From assembly GCA_945901845.1 (NCBI GenBank), contig CAMDLR010000001.1:163623-227622 (forward strand): a DNA stretch of 64,000 nucleotides, given 5' to 3'. A model generated the notes under the pieces. The model saw only the letters and a list, made by a program, of their open reading frames with translations, did not search any database and was not told the origin of the DNA. This document shows positions 35,871 through 44,257 of the stretch, one piece after another. Made by a program: the position numbers and the translations under genes. Origin of the DNA: Sediminibacterium ginsengisoli (lineage in GTDB: Bacteria > Bacteroidota > Bacteroidia > Chitinophagales > Chitinophagaceae). Each line of letters opens with the position of its first letter. The stretch's first letter is position 1.

Positions 35871-35878
35871 CAAATATA
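35871..35878 (-). promoter_or_regulatory. -7 element before rlmD
   Basis: Minus strand TATATTTG ends 6 nt before the GTG start at 35864. The spacing matches the other near-leaderless genes in the window. No clear -33. Confidence 0.45.
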
Positions 35879-35911
35879 AGACGCTTTGAGAGGCGGCATG
35901 ATCTAAATACC

Positions 35912-35919
35912 TAAATTTG
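35912..35919 (+). promoter_or_regulatory. -7 element before the TlpA-like gene
   Basis: TAAATTTG, an exact TAnnTTTG match, 16 nt before the ATG at 35936. A TTTG at 35885-35888 lies 23 nt upstream, longer than the usual spacing. Confidence 0.4.
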
Positions 35920-35935
35920 CATAGAATTTAATAGT

Positions 35936-37396
35936 ATGAAGAACTTTTTAGCAAAATCTTGTTTGGCATTAATTATAATGCTTTGTTTGAGTAGCGCCAT
36001 CGACGCACAAACTAAACCTGTTGGAAGGCGTATTTCTATCAAGTTAAAGCCATTAACCAATTGTAAAGTTTATATAGGAAGTTATTACGGAAAAAGTTTG
36101 GTACTCGTAGACTCTACTATGTTAGACGCCAACGGACAAGGCGTATTTAAAGGAGACACTAAATTAACAAGTGGGGTGTACTTTGTAGTGACGCCGCAAA
36201 TAACCAAACAGTTTGAGTTTTTGATGGATGATGTCCAGCATTTTAATATTGAAGGAGATACAACCATAAAAGAAAAAGCAACCATTACAGGTTCCTTAGA
36301 CAACGATTTATTTAAAGCCTATATTGGTTTTTCATCTGAAAAAGGACAACAACTACAAAACATTAGAAACGAATTTAATGCTGCCAAAACAAAAGCAGAT
36401 TCTACCCGTTTAGCGGATGAATACGGTAAAGTAGATAAGATGGTAGAAGGATATAGAAACGACATCGTAAAACAATATCCAAGCTCATTACTTGCCGTTC
36501 TTTTTAGTGCCATGAAACGCCCTGTAGCGCCTGCTGTGCCTATCGTTAAAGGAAAACCGGATTCGTTGGCACCGTACCGTTTTGTGAAAAATCATTTTTG
36601 GGATGATGTACTATTTAATGATGACAGACTTTTAAGAACACCTTTTTTTGAATCCAAATTAGACGAATATTTTAAGTACTATGTTTCTGCAGAGCCAGAC
36701 TCCATTATCGAAGAGGTAAAGTATATGTTACTCGTGGCAAAAACTGGAAAAGAAATTTATCCATACCTACTTACCAAATTCACCAACAAATACATGGCCC
36801 CCGAATTTATGGGTCAAGACAAAGTGTTTGTGTATTTATTTGAAAACTTTTACGCCAAAGGAGACACGGTTATTTTAAATCCTGCGTCGCGAAAAACAGT
36901 GACCGAAAGGGCCTACAGTTTAATGGCCAATCAACTCGGATTACCTGCGCCACCACTGGATTTGGTGGATTCGCTTGGTAAAGCCGTTTCACTATATTCT
37001 ATTCCTTCTAATTACACTATGGTCATCTTTTATGATCCTAACTGTGGGCATTGCAAAGAAGAATTACCAAGATTAGATTCTTTTTACAGAGCCAAGTGGA
37101 AAGGATTGGGCATGACCATGCTTGGGGTGAATGTATACGACGCCGAACAAGCAGCATGGAAAAAATTTGTAACAGAAAAAAACTTAAAAAACTGGATACA
37201 TGCCTACCAAACAAAAGCAGCAAAAGATGCGGATGAAAAAGCAGGCAGGGCTAATTACAGACAATTATACGATATTTATAAAACACCTACGGTTTACCTT
37301 TTAGACAAAGACAAACGCATTGTTGCCAAGCAATTAACGATAGAGCAGTTTGATGATATTATACAAGTAAAAAGTAAAAAGCCACCTACCAAATAA
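35936..37396 (+). CDS. TlpA-like thioredoxin family protein
   Basis: 486 aa exported protein: signal peptide ending near residue 24 (IDAQ), an N-terminal DUF4369-like beta domain (about 30-120), a helical middle region of DUF5106 type (about 125-320) and a C-terminal redoxin domain. The active site is Cys370-Gly-His-Cys373 in DPNCGHCKEE. Such proteins reduce or isomerise disulfides in the periplasm of Bacteroidota. It is transcribed alone, divergent from rlmD and abutting metF. Confidence 0.87.
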   Translation: MKNFLAKSCLALIIMLCLSSAIDAQTKPVGRRISIKLKPLTNCKVYIGSYYGKSLVLVDSTMLDANGQGVFKGDTKLTSGVYFVVTPQITKQFEFLMDDVQHFNIEGDTTIKEKATITGSLDNDLFKAYIGFSSEKGQQLQNIRNEFNAAKTKADSTRLADEYGKVDKMVEGYRNDIVKQYPSSLLAVLFSAMKRPVAPAVPIVKGKPDSLAPYRFVKNHFWDDVLFNDDRLLRTPFFESKLDEYFKYYVSAEPDSIIEEVKYMLLVAKTGKEIYPYLLTKFTNKYMAPEFMGQDKVFVYLFENFYAKGDTVILNPASRKTVTERAYSLMANQLGLPAPPLDLVDSLGKAVSLYSIPSNYTMVIFYDPNCGHCKEELPRLDSFYRAKWKGLGMTMLGVNVYDAEQAAWKKFVTEKNLKNWIHAYQTKAAKDADEKAGRANYRQLYDIYKTPTVYLLDKDKRIVAKQLTIEQFDDIIQVKSKKPPTK

Positions 37397-38350
37397 TTAC
37401 ACCAATTCTTTAACGGCGTTATAAATTACTTTAGGTTTTCCCAGTGTATAATAGTGTAATACCGGAACGCCAAATGCTTTCAGCTCTCTACTTTGTTGTA
37501 TCAACCATTCGGTTCCTACTTGCTCGCAGTCGGCATCTGTTTTACATTTATTAATCGCATTGGATAAATCTGTAGGAATGTCTACATGAAATATTCGTGG
37601 TAAAACAGAGAGTTGTTTTTTATTGGTAATTGGCTTAAGTCCTGGAATGATAGGAACGCTGATACCCATATCCCTACAGGCTTTCACGAAATCATAAAAT
37701 TTTTGATTGTCAAAAAACATTTGGGTCATGATGTAAGTAGCACCTTCATCCACTTTGTCTTTTAAATGCTTTAAATCAATTTCTAAATTAGGCGCTTCAA
37801 AATGTTTTTCGGGGTATCCAGAAACGCCCATGCAAAATTTAGTTTGGCCGCCATTTTTGATGTCTTCATCCAAATAAACACCATTATTCATATTATTTAC
37901 CTGCCTGATTAAGTCAATGGCGAAATGATTGCCATCTTTTTCTGGCTCAAATGATGATTCATTTTTGGCAGCATCGCCACGTAAAACAAGGGCATTATCA
38001 ATGCCTAAAAAGTCTAGGTCAATAAGTGCATCTTCGGTTTCTCTTTTTGTAAAACCACCACAAATAATGTGCGGTACTGCGTCTACTTGATAGTGGTTCA
38101 TGATAGCCGCACAAATACCAACAGTACCTGGGCGCTTGCGCACTTCCACTTTTTCAAAAGTGCCATCCATTTTTTTCTTGAACATGGTTTCACTTCGGTG
38201 ATAGGTCACATTAATCCAAGAGGGCTTAAACTCCATTAAGGGGTCTAAATGTTCGTATAAAGTATGGATGGTCTTACCTTTTAAAGGAGGTAAGACTTCA
38301 AAAGAAATAAGGGTGTCTTTTGCCTGCTGTAAATGATCCGTTACTTTCAT
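37397..38350 (-). CDS. metF: methylenetetrahydrofolate reductase
   Basis: FAD-dependent reduction of 5,10-methylene-THF to 5-methyl-THF for methionine synthesis. The start SFEVLPPLKGKTIHTLYEHL, WINVTYHRSE, HIICGGFTKRETEDALIDL and TQMFFDNQKFYDFV are family marks. I use ATG 38350 (MKVTDHLQQ); the frame stays open to 38500 but that part is a hydrophobic, unrelated segment in the promoter region. 317 aa, normal for bacterial MetF. No SAM riboswitch is visible in the 136-nt gap upstream. Confidence 0.93.
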   Translation of the reverse strand: MKVTDHLQQAKDTLISFEVLPPLKGKTIHTLYEHLDPLMEFKPSWINVTYHRSETMFKKKMDGTFEKVEVRKRPGTVGICAAIMNHYQVDAVPHIICGGFTKRETEDALIDLDFLGIDNALVLRGDAAKNESSFEPEKDGNHFAIDLIRQVNNMNNGVYLDEDIKNGGQTKFCMGVSGYPEKHFEAPNLEIDLKHLKDKVDEGATYIMTQMFFDNQKFYDFVKACRDMGISVPIIPGLKPITNKKQLSVLPRIFHVDIPTDLSNAINKCKTDADCEQVGTEWLIQQSRELKAFGVPVLHYYTLGKPKVIYNAVKELV

Positions 38351-38463
38351 GGTTGCTGCTTTGTGAGGGGCAAATATTAAAATTAGTGCAATATACAGCC
38401 AAAAAGGGTTTATAAAAAAGGTTATGGTCTTCAAAACCTGATACAGAAGAGGGTTAGAAGCCC

Positions 38464-38471
38464 TATTTTTG
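38464..38471 (+). promoter_or_regulatory. -7 element before lptB
   Basis: TATTTTTG, an exact TAnnTTTG match, 15 nt before the TTG start at 38487. No good -33. Confidence 0.4.
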
Positions 38472-38486
38472 TAGAAAGCAACAATT

Positions 38487-39257
38487 TTGAACGGAATCAT
38501 ACATACAAGTGCGCTCCAAAAAAGTTACAAGGGCAGAACCGTTGTAAACAATGTTAGCGTAACCGTAAAACAGGGTGAAATTGTAGGTTTACTAGGACCC
38601 AACGGTGCTGGAAAAACAACTACATTTTACATGGTGGTTGGGCTTATAAAGCCAGACGAAGGCACTGTGTTTTTAAACGAAGAAGACATTACCAAGCTCC
38701 CTATGTACAAGAGGGCACAAATGGGTATTGGCTATTTACCACAAGAAGCAAGTGTGTTTAGAAGTTTAAGTGTAGAAGATAATATTTTAGCTGTGCTAGA
38801 AATGACGAAGCTTTCCAAAGAAGAAAGGTTATTAAAACTAGAATCTTTACTTGACGAATTTAATTTACAACTCGTTCGAAAAAATAATGGCGATAGTTTA
38901 AGCGGTGGCGAAAGAAGAAGAACAGAGATTGCAAGAGCGCTTGCAGTGGATCCAAAATTTATTTTATTAGACGAGCCTTTTGCAGGCGTAGATCCAATTG
39001 CGGTAGAAGATATTCAAATGGTGGTGGCGAAATTAAAAACAAAAAATATTGGGATTTTAATTACAGACCATAATGTAAATGAAACCCTATCAATTTGTGA
39101 TAGAGCCTACCTCTTAATTGAAGGAAAAATATTTAAACACGGAACTGCCGAAGAATTAGCAGAAGACGAAGACGTTAGACGTTTATATTTAGGAACCAAT
39201 TTTACGCTTCGTAGAAAAGATTGGATTATTGAAATGGGAAAAGAAGCCAAGCTTTAA
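38487..39257 (+). CDS. lptB: LPS export ABC transporter ATPase LptB
   Basis: Cytoplasmic ATPase that drives LPS extraction with LptF/G. Walker [14 protein letters not shown]-loop YLPQEASVF, signature [15 protein letters not shown], Walker [14 protein letters not shown] and H-loop [10 protein letters not shown] are all typical of LptB. The only suitable start is TTG 38487, since in-frame ATG codons occur only after the first domain residues; the first residues then read [16 protein letters not shown]. 256 aa. GH3 and fabG genes follow on the same strand. Confidence 0.93.
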   Translation: MNGIIHTSALQKSYKGRTVVNNVSVTVKQGEIVGLLGPNGAGKTTTFYMVVGLIKPDEGTVFLNEEDITKLPMYKRAQMGIGYLPQEASVFRSLSVEDNILAVLEMTKLSKEERLLKLESLLDEFNLQLVRKNNGDSLSGGERRRTEIARALAVDPKFILLDEPFAGVDPIAVEDIQMVVAKLKTKNIGILITDHNVNETLSICDRAYLLIEGKIFKHGTAEELAEDEDVRRLYLGTNFTLRRKDWIIEMGKEAKL

Positions 39258-39262
39258 TTCAC

Positions 39263-40780
39263 ATGAAATTTTTAAGTCCTGCCATATCCCGACTTGCCCT
39301 ATTACGAATAGCGCACATTGAAAGATGGGTCGCAAATCCTGTTGCAACGCAAAGAGAAGTGTTACAAGATTTAGTGACGCATGGACAGAATACTGCCTTT
39401 GGTAGAAAATATGGTTACAACGAAATATTTAATATTCGAAAATTTAAAGAAGCCGTTCCCATTAGTGAATATGAAGACCTGAAACCCTTTATTGATAGGC
39501 TTTTTGAGGGAGAAGAGCAAGTACTTTGGAATACGCCTGTAAGCTGGTTTGCAAAAAGTAGCGGTACCACTTCTGACAAAAGTAAATTCATTCCGATCAC
39601 CGAAGAAAGTTTAGAAGATTGTCATTACCAAGCCGCAAAAGATGTGCTGGCCCTATATTATAATTTTAATAATGACAGTGATTTACTCACAGGTAAAGGA
39701 CTTGTAATTGGCGGAAGTCATCAAATAAGTAAAATTAATGAAGACATTAGTGTTGGTGATTTAAGCGCGGTGTTACTTCAAAATACACCCATGTGGGCAA
39801 ACTGGATTCGCACTCCTGAATTATCTATTGCACTCATGGATGAGTGGGAATCAAAAATTGAACAATTAGCGCAATCTACCATTTTAGAAAATGTAACGTC
39901 AATTTCTGGGGTTCCTACTTGGACACTGATACTTATCAAAAGAATTCTAGAAATTACAGGTAAGCAAACATTAAAAGAAGTGTGGCCAAGTTTAGAATTG
40001 TACATTCATGGTGGTGTTTCTTTTACCCCTTACAAAGAACAGTTTCAAAAATTAATTGGACCTGGTTGCACCTATTTAGAAATGTACAATGCATCGGAAG
40101 GATTTTTTGCAGCACAAGATGATCCTAGCACAGAAGGCATGCTTTTGTTTTTAGACCATGGTATTTTTTATGAATTTATGCCCACCGAAGAATATGGTAA
40201 AGACATACCACGCACCATTGGACTTGACAAAGTGGAGCTTGATAAAAATTACGCATTGGTGATTAGTACCAATGGCGGCTTATGGCGCTATTTAGTGGGT
40301 GACACCATAAAATTTACAAGCCTTGCACCCTACCGGATTGTGGTAACTGGCAGACTCAAACAATTCATCAATGCTTTTGGAGAAGAAGTGATGGTAGACA
40401 ACACCGACAAAGCCATCGCAGCGGCAGCAGCAAGCACGGGACTTGTCGTTAAAGATTATACAGCAGCACCCATCTATTTTGGCGATAAAAACCAGGGTGC
40501 ACATGAATGGCTGATCGAATTTGAAAATAAACCTGAAAGCCTAACAGCCTTTACAATAGCATTAGACGAACACTTAAAATTGGTGAATAGTGACTATGAA
40601 GCCAAGCGCTACAAAGACATCGCACTTGGGCTTCCAAAAGTTACCGCGCTGCCGGTGGGATTATTTCACACATGGCTTAAAAACAAGGGGAAACTTGGGG
40701 GGCAACATAAAGTGCCAAGACTCAGCAACGACCGCAGGTACATCGATGAATTATTGTTGCTTTTACAACAATATGCATAG
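39263..40780 (+). CDS. GH3 family acyl-adenylate-forming protein
   Basis: 505 aa member of the GH3 (auxin-responsive promoter) family, related to plant enzymes that join amino acids to hormones through an acyl-adenylate. Seen are the FAKSSGTTSDKSKFIPIT phosphate-binding motif, EMYNASEGFFA and the YRIVVTGRLKQFINAFGEE hinge region, which together define an intact ANL-type site. Bacterial substrates are unknown. It begins 5 nt after lptB, which suggests a shared transcript with envelope lipid export and perhaps an acyl-lipid role. Confidence 0.85.
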   Translation: MKFLSPAISRLALLRIAHIERWVANPVATQREVLQDLVTHGQNTAFGRKYGYNEIFNIRKFKEAVPISEYEDLKPFIDRLFEGEEQVLWNTPVSWFAKSSGTTSDKSKFIPITEESLEDCHYQAAKDVLALYYNFNNDSDLLTGKGLVIGGSHQISKINEDISVGDLSAVLLQNTPMWANWIRTPELSIALMDEWESKIEQLAQSTILENVTSISGVPTWTLILIKRILEITGKQTLKEVWPSLELYIHGGVSFTPYKEQFQKLIGPGCTYLEMYNASEGFFAAQDDPSTEGMLLFLDHGIFYEFMPTEEYGKDIPRTIGLDKVELDKNYALVISTNGGLWRYLVGDTIKFTSLAPYRIVVTGRLKQFINAFGEEVMVDNTDKAIAAAAASTGLVVKDYTAAPIYFGDKNQGAHEWLIEFENKPESLTAFTIALDEHLKLVNSDYEAKRYKDIALGLPKVTALPVGLFHTWLKNKGKLGGQHKVPRLSNDRRYIDELLLLLQQYA

Positions 40781-40815
40781 CTAAAATTCGTTCTACAAAT
40801 CTATAATTACTGGAC

Positions 40816-41571
40816 ATGAAATTACTAGCAGGCAAAGTCTCGATCGTAACAGGCGCAGCACGTGGAATTGGTGCAGCCATCGCATTAAAACTAGCAGAAC
40901 AAGGAAGCCATATCGCATTCACCTATGTAAGTAGTGGAAGTGCCGAAAAAGCAGCAGCACTAGTAGCACAAATCGAAGCGCTAGGGGTTCAGGCCAAGGC
41001 GTACCAGAGCAATGCGGGTATTTTTGAGGAGTGCGAGGCTTTTGTAGATGATGTAGTTGCAACATTTGGTACGGTTGATATTTGCGTGAACAATGCAGGC
41101 ATTTCCAAAGATAATTTACTACTCCGTATGACCGCAGACCAGTGGGATGAAGTGATGGACACCAATTTAAAAAGTGTCTTTAACATGACCAAGCAGGTGA
41201 TCAGACCCATGATGAAAGCGAGGTCTGGAAGCATTATCAACATGAGTTCTATCATTGGTATTAGAGGCAATGCAGGTCAAAGTAGTTATGCGGCTAGCAA
41301 AGCAGGGATTATTGGATTTACAAAATCAGTAGCCCTAGAACTTGGCAGTAGAAATATTAGATGCAATGCTATTGCACCAGGCTTTGTTGAAACGGATATG
41401 ACCCATTATTTAAAAGAAGGGGAAGCCGCTACTGCTTTTTTAAGCAAAATACCATTAGGCAGGTTTGGAAAAGCCGAAGAAATTGCCAATACCACCCTAT
41501 TTTTAGCAAGTGACATGAGTTCGTACGTTACGGGTCAGGTAATTAGCGCCTGCGGTGGGTTAAACATTTAA
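40816..41571 (+). CDS. fabG: 3-oxoacyl-ACP reductase FabG-like
   Basis: SDR enzyme reducing 3-oxoacyl-ACP in fatty acid elongation. Glycine motif VTGAARGIGAAIA, NNAG in CVNNAGISKDNL, catalytic Ser in INMSSIIG, YAASKAG active site, and APGFVETDMT. 251 aa. The close FabG pattern supports the name, but many SDRs look alike. It follows the GH3 gene by 35 nt; no acpP or fabF is next to it in this window. Confidence 0.85.
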   Translation: MKLLAGKVSIVTGAARGIGAAIALKLAEQGSHIAFTYVSSGSAEKAAALVAQIEALGVQAKAYQSNAGIFEECEAFVDDVVATFGTVDICVNNAGISKDNLLLRMTADQWDEVMDTNLKSVFNMTKQVIRPMMKARSGSIINMSSIIGIRGNAGQSSYAASKAGIIGFTKSVALELGSRNIRCNAIAPGFVETDMTHYLKEGEAATAFLSKIPLGRFGKAEEIANTTLFLASDMSSYVTGQVISACGGLNI

Positions 41572-41617
41572 ACATCACCCTTTATTGTCACAATGCTGTC
41601 ATTTAACGGCTTAAAAC

Positions 41618-41636
41618 TTGTTAAACTATTTAACAA
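41618..41636. promoter_or_regulatory. dyad TTGTTAAACTATTTAACAA
   Basis: TTGTTAAA and TTTAACAA are perfect 8-bp arms around CTA, just upstream of the promoter of the small secreted protein/SulP/carbonic anhydrase cluster. A repressor or activator site is likely; its protein is unknown. Confidence 0.6.
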
Positions 41637-41641
41637 ATAGG

Positions 41642-41669
41642 TTGTTATTACTACCACACTCTATATTTG
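41642..41669 (+). promoter_or_regulatory. promoter of the small-protein/SulP cluster
   Basis: TTG (41642-41644), 17 nt, TATATTTG (41662-41669, exact -7). The spacer is 2 nt shorter than elsewhere in the window. The ATG at 41679 follows 9 nt later. Confidence 0.5.
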
Positions 41670-41678
41670 CAAATAATT

Positions 41679-41975
41679 ATGAAGCACCGTTTTTTAAATA
41701 TTTTTTTAATATTGGTTTTATTAATCCAGGTGCTACCCGTTAAACAAATGGGTGAGCTTCTTTTTAATAACCAATTAAATGAAGAGATTACCTGCTCAGA
41801 TAGTGGATGCAAAGAAATCAACAAGTCAATTGAATCTTCAGTTGAACTAGAGGAAGGGCTTCAGTTTGCATTAATACTTGCTTCATCATCAACACAATTG
41901 AATTATTTTAACTTCCAAGATAGTATCCCAAGGCACCAGGTTTTTGACGTGCCCGTACCGCCGCCCAATTGTTAA
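41679..41975 (+). CDS. small secreted hypothetical protein
   Basis: 98 aa from ATG 41679 (MKHRFLNIFLILVLLIQVLP). Not recognised. A signal-peptide-like hydrophobic start is followed by an acidic, Ser-rich region with Cys at CSDSGC, a second hydrophobic stretch FALILASSS and the ending PVPPPNC. The Cys residues could bind metal or form disulfides. It lies 52 nt upstream of the SulP gene behind a dyad-flanked promoter, so it is probably expressed with the transporter and carbonic anhydrase. Confidence 0.65.
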   Translation: MKHRFLNIFLILVLLIQVLPVKQMGELLFNNQLNEEITCSDSGCKEINKSIESSVELEEGLQFALILASSSTQLNYFNFQDSIPRHQVFDVPVPPPNC

Positions 41976-42027
41976 TCGGTTCTAAACGATTTCACTAATT
42001 TATTATTAACGGCTATTACTAATTTTC

Positions 42028-43593
42028 ATGAAAAAATATTATTCGCATATAGGTCCAAACCTATCTGCATCCATTGTTGTATTACTTGTAGCACTTCCAC
42101 TTTGTTTAGGTATTGCCTTGGCATCAGGTGCGCCCCTGTTTTCGGGTATAATAGCCGGTGTGGTAGGAGGGATTGTAGTAGGTCTATTAAGTGGGTCGCA
42201 ACTGAGTGTTACAGGACCAGCTGCAGGCTTAACCGCAATTGTGGCAGTAGCCATTTTAAAACTGCAAGTGTATGAGGCGTTTTTGCTTGCTGTTGTTTTA
42301 GCAGGTATCATGCAAGTTGCATTAGGTTATTTAAAGGCAGGCGTTATTGGAGATTATATACCTAATGCAGTTATTAAAGGTATGCTTGCTGCGATTGGTT
42401 TAATATTAATTATGAAGCAGTTTCCGCATTTAGTTGGATACGACGCAAATTTTGAAGGAGATGAGACATTTGCACAAGCTGACCAAAACAACACGTTGTC
42501 TGCGATCTATACTGCACTCAATACGATTACGCCTACAGCTGTAATTATTGGGATTGGTTCAATTATACTATTGGCGGTTTGGGAAAAGCCTTTTATTAAA
42601 AAAAATAAGCTATTGCAATTTGTTCCTGGCCCGCTGGTAGTAGTAATATTAGCCATTATTATAAATAGCACAATCGAACAATTGAGTGGAATTGCGGGTT
42701 TAGAAAGCAAGCACTTGGTATCACTTCCGATTGCTCATTCTACAACTGAATTTATTTCCTTTTTTACGCTGCCTAATTTTAGTTTTATTACCAATACACA
42801 AGTATGGATATCGGCTTTAACACTCGCAATTGTTGCCTCTTTAGAAACATTACTAGGGATAGAAGCAGTGGACAAATTAGATCCATTAAAAAGAGTAACG
42901 CCAACCAATAGAGAATTAAAAGCACAAGGTTTTGGCAATATCGTTTCTGGGTTGATAGGCGGCCTGCCGCTTACTTCCGTTATTGTAAGAAGTTCGGCAA
43001 ACGTAAGTGCGGGTGGAAAAACCAAACAATCAACCATTTTTCATGGAATATTATTACTCCTTTGTGCTGCCCTTATTCCTGGTTTGTTAAATAAAATTCC
43101 ATTAAGTGCACTTGCTGGCATTTTAATTTTTACGGGATACAAACTTGCAAAAATTACATTGTTTAAAGAGTTTTATCAAAAGGGTTTCAATCAATTTATT
43201 CCTTTCTGTGTAACCATTATTGCTATTTTATTTACAGATTTATTAATTGGTATTTCCATAGGTATTGCAGTTAGTTTGGTATTTATAATCCGTAGCAATT
43301 TTAAAACAGCTGTTATGATTGTAAATGACAATAATAATTATCTAATAAGGTTTAAAAAAGACGTTTCTTTTTTAAACAAGCCCATCATAAAAAGTGAATT
43401 GGAGCTCGTTCCCGAAAACGCCAATTTGGTAATAGATGTGGCCAGGGCAGAATTTATTGATAAAGACGTAATAGACGAAGTGAATGGCTTTTTATACCAC
43501 GCTCATTTAAAAAATATTAAGGTTTCACTTAAAACCAACCCAAGTAATGCCTCACATGGCTTATTTTTAACTAGTCAAAATATCAACTCATGA
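42028..43593 (+). CDS. SulP family anion transporter
   Basis: 521 aa membrane protein of the SulP/SLC26 family, with the Pfam sulfate-transporter core (about residues 10-410; motifs LPLCLGIALASGAPLFSG and LSGSQLSVTGPAAGLTAIV) and a short C-terminal STAS-like segment (NLVIDVARAEFIDKDV). Members carry sulfate, bicarbonate or other anions. The last four bases (ATGA) overlap the start of a beta-carbonic anhydrase gene, which strongly points to bicarbonate or inorganic carbon handling, though direction is unknown. Confidence 0.88.
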   Translation: MKKYYSHIGPNLSASIVVLLVALPLCLGIALASGAPLFSGIIAGVVGGIVVGLLSGSQLSVTGPAAGLTAIVAVAILKLQVYEAFLLAVVLAGIMQVALGYLKAGVIGDYIPNAVIKGMLAAIGLILIMKQFPHLVGYDANFEGDETFAQADQNNTLSAIYTALNTITPTAVIIGIGSIILLAVWEKPFIKKNKLLQFVPGPLVVVILAIIINSTIEQLSGIAGLESKHLVSLPIAHSTTEFISFFTLPNFSFITNTQVWISALTLAIVASLETLLGIEAVDKLDPLKRVTPTNRELKAQGFGNIVSGLIGGLPLTSVIVRSSANVSAGGKTKQSTIFHGILLLLCAALIPGLLNKIPLSALAGILIFTGYKLAKITLFKEFYQKGFNQFIPFCVTIIAILFTDLLIGISIGIAVSLVFIIRSNFKTAVMIVNDNNNYLIRFKKDVSFLNKPIIKSELELVPENANLVIDVARAEFIDKDVIDEVNGFLYHAHLKNIKVSLKTNPSNASHGLFLTSQNINS

Positions 43594-44225
43594 AAGTTTA
43601 CGAAAAACTACTCTTAGAAAACAAAGCTTGGGCTAAAGAAAAACTTCAGCTCGATCCTTCCTATTTTAATAAACTCGCTCACACCCAAACGCCAGAATTT
43701 TTGTGGATTGGCTGTAGCGACAGCCGTGTACCTGCCAACGAAATAACAAATACACAGCCTGGAGAAATATTTGTACACCGCAACATTGCCAATATGGTAA
43801 TTCATACAGATGTAAACTTATTAAGTGTGCTTGAATACGCGGTTACACACCTCAAAGTAAAACACATTATTGTTTGTGGGCATTACGGATGTGGTGGTGT
43901 AAAGGCAGCGATGGGTAATCATGATTTCAAACAAGTACTCAATATGTGGTTAAGACATATCAAAGACGTCTTTCATTTACACAGAAAAGAGTTAAATAGT
44001 ATTGAAGACGAAAATAAAAAATTCGACCGCTTGGTCGAACTAAATGTACAAGAACAAGTCTTGCACTTAGCAAAAACTTCTATTATTCAACGTGCCTGGA
44101 AACATGAACAAAGTCCGCAAATTCATGGATGGGTATATGGCCTAAATGATGGAATCATCAAACCGGTTTGTGAATTAAATCCAGACTCAGACATCGAAGA
44201 TCTTTACAAGTACGACGATATTTAA
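43590..44225 (+). CDS. beta-class carbonic anhydrase
   Basis: Zinc enzyme interconverting CO2 and bicarbonate. Ligands are Cys42, His98 and Cys101, with the Asp44-Arg46 dyad in GCSDSRVPAN and CGHYGCGG. 211 aa, no signal peptide, so cytosolic. The start overlaps the SulP stop (ATGA), giving tight translational coupling, so CO2/bicarbonate produced or used by it can be linked to the transporter. A bidirectional terminator follows. Confidence 0.95.
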   Translation: MKVYEKLLLENKAWAKEKLQLDPSYFNKLAHTQTPEFLWIGCSDSRVPANEITNTQPGEIFVHRNIANMVIHTDVNLLSVLEYAVTHLKVKHIIVCGHYGCGGVKAAMGNHDFKQVLNMWLRHIKDVFHLHRKELNSIEDENKKFDRLVELNVQEQVLHLAKTSIIQRAWKHEQSPQIHGWVYGLNDGIIKPVCELNPDSDIEDLYKYDDI

Positions 44226-44257
44226 AAAAAAGGCCCTCTTTCGAGGGCCTTTTTTTT
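44224..44257. terminator. bidirectional terminator
   Basis: AGGCCCTC (44231-44238), TTTC loop, GAGGGCCT (44243-44250), with A7 before and T7 after. It ends both the carbonic anhydrase transcript and the minus-strand BNR gene. Confidence 0.92.

Noticed and set aside
38351..38500. A longer MetF start with a hydrophobic leader.
   Set aside because: MetF is cytosolic and the family begins at MKVTDHLQQ; the extension covers the lptB promoter region.
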